Positions 32,398 to 36,474 of a stretch of DNA of 36,474 nt are shown piece after piece. This DNA comes from Lachnospiraceae bacterium (GTDB lineage Bacteria > Bacillota > Clostridia > Lachnospirales > Lachnospiraceae), in NCBI GenBank assembly GCA_017550425.1, contig JAFZPG010000028.1, forward strand, positions 1-36,474, written 5' to 3'. The translations under genes were made by a program, and so were the position numbers. Position 1 is the first letter of the stretch. The number at the start of each line of letters is the position of its first letter. Below the pieces are notes generated by a model that saw nothing but the letters and a program-made list of their open reading frames with translations, ran no database searches and was not told the origin of the DNA.

Positions 32398-34551
32398 TTA
32401 CGATCTCTTCTTGAAATTCATAAACTTTACAGGGATCGTGTCCAGTTCAAACCGGGCATTGTCCTTCGAAAAATTCGGATTGTAACAGGGGTCGCCCTGC
32501 TCCACAAAAGGCTTCCAGCGTGCAAAGAAACGATCGATCTCCTTGCTGAAACGCTCCATCTTCTCCGGCGTGTCCTCGTAACCGCGGGACTTCGATTCAG
32601 AGTGGTACAGTTCCGCTTCCGCATCGAAAACGACACGGTATCCCTTCTCGCCGACACGCAGGCAAAAATCGATATCATTGAACGCTACGGCGAAATTCTC
32701 CCCGTCCAGTCCGCCAAGTTCGCGATAGACCGAACTCTTTACCATCATGCAGGCCGCAGTCACGGCGCTGTAGTTCTGGCATACGACCGCACGGGCCATG
32801 TACCCGAGCTCGACGCGGCTCATTCCGGCAAATGCGTGCGCGGCTACGCCGTTCACGCCGACCACTACGCCCGCGTGCTGGATCGTCTCGTCATCGTAGT
32901 AAAGCTTCGCGCCGACAACGCCGACATCCTCGCGCATGCAGAAACCGAGCATATGCTCGAACAGATTGTCCGAAATGACTTCCACATCATTGTTCAGAAG
33001 GAGAACGTAATCTCCGAGCGCCGACTCAAAACCGAAGTTGTTGATCGCGGCGTAGTTGAAACCGCCCTCATAGTAAACCACACGGAAATTATCGTGCGCC
33101 TCCACCATCTCCTCGTAGTACGCGAAGGTCTCCGGCTCGGTACTGTTGTTCTCGATCACGATGATCTCGAAATTATCATAGGTCACGCGCTCGTAGATCG
33201 AATCGAGGCAACGCTTCAGGTCCGGAACGTGATCCTTATTCGGGATCATGACGGAAACCAGCGGATGCGTCGCCAGATGATATTCATTAGAATACCAGCC
33301 GAACTGCGGTCCGTAATGTGTCGTGATATTCATGCCCAGACGGTCAAAATGATCCTGGAGGGCACGGCGTCCGGCGTCGTACGCGTACTCCTTGCTGGAG
33401 AAATCGCGCGCCGTCGAATTCCGATGGCTGCGCCAGTAATATAAGATCTGCGGAACATGGTGGATATGATTGCCGTTCTCGATGCAGCGGAGAATGAAAT
33501 CGTAATCCTGCGCACCGTCGTAACCGGGGCGGAAACCGCCGATCTTATCCACGATGTCCTTCTTCACCATGAAGAAGTGGCAGATGTAGTTGTTGGTCAT
33601 GAACAGGTCCGGATTATAATCCGGTTTGAAGTTCGGATCAAAATGCTTCTTACCGCCTTCGTCGACCTTATCTTCATCGCTGTAGAACATGTCGTAGTCC
33701 GGATGCTCATTGAGCACTTTTACATACTCAAACAACGCATTCGGGGCCAGCATGTCATCATGGTCCAAAAGCGCGATGAACTCGCCCTTTGCCAGTGCAA
33801 GGGCTGCGTTTGTATTGCCCGCAATGCCGAGGTTCTCTTTCAGCTCCGTCACGCGGATGCGCTTATCACGCGCCTGGTGCGCTGCCAGCGCACTCTTCAG
33901 TTTTTCATCTTCCGGACTTCCGTTTGCCAGGCACAGTTCCCAGTTTTTGTAGGTCTGCGCGGTCACGGATTCGAGCATGGCGTCCAGATATTTGATCGGA
34001 GTATGGTACAGCGGGACAGCGATGCTGATCAGCGGACGATGGCTGAAACGGGTCTCTGCCTGCTTAGTGAGCTCCTCTTCTGACAGTTTGTGCAGGGCGA
34101 ACCAACGGACGTAATTATTCTGGTCCGTTTTGAACACCTTTTTGAACGATTTGGTCATATACTTAGCAAAGCCGTTCCGGCGGATGTAGCGGTAACTCTC
34201 CAGAATGGGAGTCTTCTCCAACGCCGAGCGGCCACGCATATTCCATTTACCGAAGTGGACTGCATTCTTCTGAGTGACCTCACCGTTCTCGTTCTTTACG
34301 GTAAAAACGAGATACATACAGTCCATGAGAGGCGCAATGATATAGAAGCCGAGTTTGTTGAAACTCAGATCATCGTACATCTCTAAAGCAACGTCGGGCC
34401 GGTGGATCTTTGACATCTTCACCTCGACGTTTTTCTTTTGTTTATCCAGGATCGCGTAATCGATCCGGTCCTGTTTGCATTCAGAAGCCGCCCATCCGCG
34501 GATCAGGACTTTATTATCCGCTATACTGAACTCATCCAAATGATACTTCAT
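32398..34551 (-). CDS. Glycosyltransferase with two family-2 domains
   Basis: A 717-residue soluble or peripheral protein. Residues 1-120 are a beta-rich N-terminal module (KVLIRGWAASE...FTVKNENGEV) often found at the head of such enzymes. The first GT-A domain starts near 174 (LISIAVPLYHTP) with metal-binding DHD at 263-265 (ALLDHDDM) and the acceptor-side GYDGAQDYDFILR. The second starts near 430 (LVSVMIPNKDHV) with NND at 521-523 (LLLNNDVEV) and FNDIDFCLRVGEKGYR. Tandem GT2 proteins like this are thought to build rhamnan or other surface polysaccharide backbones. The ATG at 34551 is chosen since it lies six bases after GGGAGG; an ATG two codons earlier touches it. It has its own promoter. 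Confidence 0.92.
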   Translation of the reverse strand: MKYHLDEFSIADNKVLIRGWAASECKQDRIDYAILDKQKKNVEVKMSKIHRPDVALEMYDDLSFNKLGFYIIAPLMDCMYLVFTVKNENGEVTQKNAVHFGKWNMRGRSALEKTPILESYRYIRRNGFAKYMTKSFKKVFKTDQNNYVRWFALHKLSEEELTKQAETRFSHRPLISIAVPLYHTPIKYLDAMLESVTAQTYKNWELCLANGSPEDEKLKSALAAHQARDKRIRVTELKENLGIAGNTNAALALAKGEFIALLDHDDMLAPNALFEYVKVLNEHPDYDMFYSDEDKVDEGGKKHFDPNFKPDYNPDLFMTNNYICHFFMVKKDIVDKIGGFRPGYDGAQDYDFILRCIENGNHIHHVPQILYYWRSHRNSTARDFSSKEYAYDAGRRALQDHFDRLGMNITTHYGPQFGWYSNEYHLATHPLVSVMIPNKDHVPDLKRCLDSIYERVTYDNFEIIVIENNSTEPETFAYYEEMVEAHDNFRVVYYEGGFNYAAINNFGFESALGDYVLLLNNDVEVISDNLFEHMLGFCMREDVGVVGAKLYYDDETIQHAGVVVGVNGVAAHAFAGMSRVELGYMARAVVCQNYSAVTAACMMVKSSVYRELGGLDGENFAVAFNDIDFCLRVGEKGYRVVFDAEAELYHSESKSRGYEDTPEKMERFSKEIDRFFARWKPFVEQGDPCYNPNFSKDNARFELDTIPVKFMNFKKRS

Positions 34552-34598
34552 ACTCATCCTCCCGGTGCTCCGGCCTGTTCCTTTGAGCACACACCGAT

Positions 34599-34627
34599 AT
34601 TTTATATGGTTTCGGATATTTCGTCAA
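34599..34627 (-). promoter_or_regulatory. Promoter of the GT2 gene
   Basis: Read leftward: TTGACG (-35, 34627-34622), exactly 17 bases, TAAAAT (-10, 34604-34599). The expected start is about 40 bases ahead of the GT2 start codon. Confidence 0.78.
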
Positions 34628-34645
34628 GACAGGGCTTCAGGCCGG

Positions 34646-36313
34646 TCAGACATTGAAAATACTGTGGCCGATAAATTCCTGCAGGATCGAATTACTCGGG
34701 ATCTGCTCCGGAAGCAGCGGCAGGAAGTAATCCAAAAACTTCAGCAAACGCTTCGCCTCAGAGTATTCGGGGCAATCTTTATCCACGCCGAACAGCAGCG
34801 GCTCCGCGTACAGTTTCAGGATCGCCAGTTCGTAGATCTGGGCCGAATTGAATACGACATCCGCCGTTTCCTGATACGGGAAGATATTCTTCTCCTCACC
34901 CTTACGCACGCTCTCCCAACGGGACAATGTCTGCGTCGCCGTGATCGCGCGGTGCATCGCGTCGCGCACCATGCGGCGGACCAGACGTCCGTCGGTCGTC
35001 GAGACACGGTTATGCTCGTCGACATTCAGCTGGGTCAATGCGCTGATGTAGATCTTGTACATGTTCTCTTTCGGCAAGGTCGCATAAAGTTTCTCGTTGA
35101 GGCAGTGGATGCCTTCTACCACGAGGATGTCATTCGCGCCGAGTTTCAACATCTCGCCGCGATACTCACGGTGTCCCGTCTTAAAATTGTAGTACGGAAG
35201 TTCGATCTCCTCCCCCTTCAAAAGGGAATTCATATTACGGTCAAACAGCGCCGTATCGATGCTGTCGAGATCTTCGAAATTATAGTTGCCGAATTCATCC
35301 TTCGGATTGTCTTCGCGATTTACGAAATAATTGTCCACGCCGATCGGGTGCGGTACCAGGCCGTGCGCGCGAAGCTGCACGGACAGGCGGTAGGAAAACG
35401 TCGTCTTGCCGGAACTCGACGGGCCGGCGATCATGACGAATTTCACGCCCTTGCGCTCTTTGATCTGACGCGCGATCTCCGCGATCTTCTGCTCCTGCAG
35501 GGCTTCCTGCACCAGGATCAGCTCCTGGATCGTTCCGTTCACGATGGCCTCGTTGAGGTCGCCGACCGTATCTACGCCGATCTTTGCCGAAAATTCATTG
35601 GACTCGATCAATGCGTGCGCTACTTTATTCTGCGGTTCAAACGGAGGCACCTCATCCGGCTTTTGCTTGATCGGCATCTGCAGCACGATCCCGTGCTCAT
35701 AAAGATGCAGGTCGAAATGCTTCAGATAACCGGTGGACGGCACCATATAGCCGTAGAAATAGTCGCGGAAGCGGTCGATCTTATACAGGTTCACGCGGCT
35801 GACGCGGCGGAACCGGAACAGTTTCTCTTTATCATACATTCCGTAGCGATGGAACAGTTTTACCGCATCGGCCGTCGGAACGCTCTCTTTTTCGATGGGC
35901 AGGTCATCCTCCACCATCTTCTGCATGCAGGCCTTTACCTTCGCCAGCAAAGCTTCGTCCAGCGTCACATCCTCGGCGGTCACCTCACAAAAATAACCGC
36001 GGCTGACGGAAAACTGTACCTTCACCTGCTTTAAGTTCTTATAGCCGATGGTGTCATACATCGCCTTCAAAAACAGCAAGGTCGTACTGCGGCGGTAGGT
36101 CTCGATTCCACCCGATGTCGTGGTATTGACCGTGACCGCGTCGGCGTCATCCCGGGGCGCGTAACGGAGCTCCCGCAGGTCGCTTCCTTCTTTTACCAAA
36201 ACGATCCCTAAATCTCCGGGATATTTCTGCCGTACCAGATCCAGATACGTCGTTCCTTCGGGAACGGAAAATGTTTCCCCGTCCAATGTGATCTTGAACA
36301 TTTTATCCGCCAT
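34646..36313 (-). CDS. Nucleoside (uridine) kinase-like protein with TGS and threonyl-tRNA-synthetase-like domains
   Basis: A 555-residue protein. Residues 4-60 are a TGS domain (FKITLDGETFSVPEGTTYLDLVRQKYPG). About 60-230 resembles the second additional domain of threonyl-tRNA synthetase (LFHRYGMYDKEKLFRFRRVS). Residues 285 onward are a phosphoribulokinase/uridine kinase P-loop domain with GPSSSGKTT (297-305), IGVDNYFVNREDNP and ILVVEGIHCLNEKL. This three-domain architecture is common in Clostridia and is annotated as nucleoside kinase, with a role in pyrimidine salvage inferred. The second ATG (36313) is preferred as it stands six bases from AGGAGG, the first overlapping it. The start lies inside the end of the upstream gene (11-base overlap). 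Confidence 0.92.
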   Translation of the reverse strand: MADKMFKITLDGETFSVPEGTTYLDLVRQKYPGDLGIVLVKEGSDLRELRYAPRDDADAVTVNTTTSGGIETYRRSTTLLFLKAMYDTIGYKNLKQVKVQFSVSRGYFCEVTAEDVTLDEALLAKVKACMQKMVEDDLPIEKESVPTADAVKLFHRYGMYDKEKLFRFRRVSRVNLYKIDRFRDYFYGYMVPSTGYLKHFDLHLYEHGIVLQMPIKQKPDEVPPFEPQNKVAHALIESNEFSAKIGVDTVGDLNEAIVNGTIQELILVQEALQEQKIAEIARQIKERKGVKFVMIAGPSSSGKTTFSYRLSVQLRAHGLVPHPIGVDNYFVNREDNPKDEFGNYNFEDLDSIDTALFDRNMNSLLKGEEIELPYYNFKTGHREYRGEMLKLGANDILVVEGIHCLNEKLYATLPKENMYKIYISALTQLNVDEHNRVSTTDGRLVRRMVRDAMHRAITATQTLSRWESVRKGEEKNIFPYQETADVVFNSAQIYELAILKLYAEPLLFGVDKDCPEYSEAKRLLKFLDYFLPLLPEQIPSNSILQEFIGHSIFNV

Positions 36314-36474
36314 ATACATCCTCCTGTTTCTCCTGAGCTAAAAGCGCCTGTTCGATGAGTTTCAGTTTCTCGCCGGCTTTTTGGCAGGCTGCCTGCGCCG
36401 CCTGTGTCGTAGTATCTGCAAGCGCGTTGCAGATCTTGCGTGTCTGCTTCTGCTCTTTTATCAAAAAATCATAT
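36303..36474 (-). CDS. C-terminal end of an upstream gene (helical, coiled-coil-like), cut by window edge
   Basis: Read leftward, a frame enters from the window edge and ends with TAA at 36305-36303, giving 56 codons. The peptide (FLIKEQKQTRKICNALADTT followed by a QAAQAACQKAG segment and an EKLKLIEQALLAQEKQEDVYGG end, in part) is Ala/Gln/Lys-rich and strongly helical. The last codons contain the AGGAGG of the nucleoside kinase gene, which implies translational coupling. I do not recognise the family; the rest lies outside the window. Confidence 0.7.
   Translation of the reverse strand, partial: YDFLIKEQKQTRKICNALADTTTQAAQAACQKAGEKLKLIEQALLAQEKQEDVYGG

Noticed and set aside
34565-36034. Rightward 489-residue open frame
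   Set aside because: Antisense to the nucleoside kinase, which has clear TGS and P-loop domains.
1-36474. CRISPR array, prophage, IS element or defence system
   Set aside because: No regularly spaced repeats with spacers, no cas, transposase, integrase or phage genes were seen; the only repeats are the hairpin elements and the duplicated tRNA.

Overview
The window looks like chromosome from a Gram-positive anaerobe of the Clostridia, most likely a Lachnospiraceae-type organism. This is inferred from gene families and architecture: strong GGAGG ribosome binding sites, tRNA genes without an encoded CCA, a clostridial-type zinc-binding PyrI, a DUF815 ATPase, a TGS-domain nucleoside kinase, a U32 protein next to zapA, and LuxS. 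Almost everything is on the minus strand. Only pyrI, the YprB-like nuclease and a putative small RNA read rightward. It is mostly a core-genome region; no prophage, insertion sequence or CRISPR array was seen.

Layout from the left. A cut-off membrane gene fragment is followed by a water-type aquaporin and an S66 LD-carboxypeptidase-like gene. pyrI stands alone with its own promoter and terminator. An envelope operon follows (written right to left): uppP, a UDP-galactopyranose-mutase-like flavoprotein and a GT-C-like membrane protein, with a perfect palindrome just after the uppP promoter. Next comes a tRNA cluster (Pro-CGG, then two identical Glu-CTC) with a near-consensus promoter and a terminator, then a NUDIX hydrolase.

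The cell-division block (13.9 to 8.2 kb) has a fully consensus promoter and a structured leader, then zapA, a U32 peptidase-family gene, and a 1025-residue protein that joins a complete SEDS (FtsW/RodA) glycosyltransferase to a complete class B penicillin-binding protein. ruvAB follows to the right, separated by a 32-bp-arm inverted repeat. A YprB-like exonuclease converges on a six-gene operon read leftward: response regulator, histidine kinase, extracytoplasmic membrane protein, ABC ATPase, ABC-2 permease, luxS. These genes overlap or sit within a few bases of each other.

The only long non-coding stretch (23174-23695) is dense with signals. It holds three GTTCAA repeats on an 11-bp helical phase, a rightward -10 element, a candidate small RNA of about 155 nt with an exposed CU-rich anti-Shine-Dalgarno-like segment and a terminator, and then a 149-bp element that folds into a four-way cloverleaf.

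From 32.3 kb leftward runs a long operon: folC, folE, folP, a folB-folK fusion, a DUF815 ATPase, an HD-domain Ppx/GppA protein and ppk1. It links folate synthesis with polyphosphate turnover. The right end has a tandem-domain GT2 glycosyltransferase with its own promoter, a uridine-kinase-like protein and the 3' end of a coiled-coil gene.

The items most worth follow-up are the SEDS-PBP single-chain synthase, the structured 23.3-23.7 kb intergenic region, the two-component/ABC/luxS operon with a degenerate ATPase, and the zapA leader hairpin.
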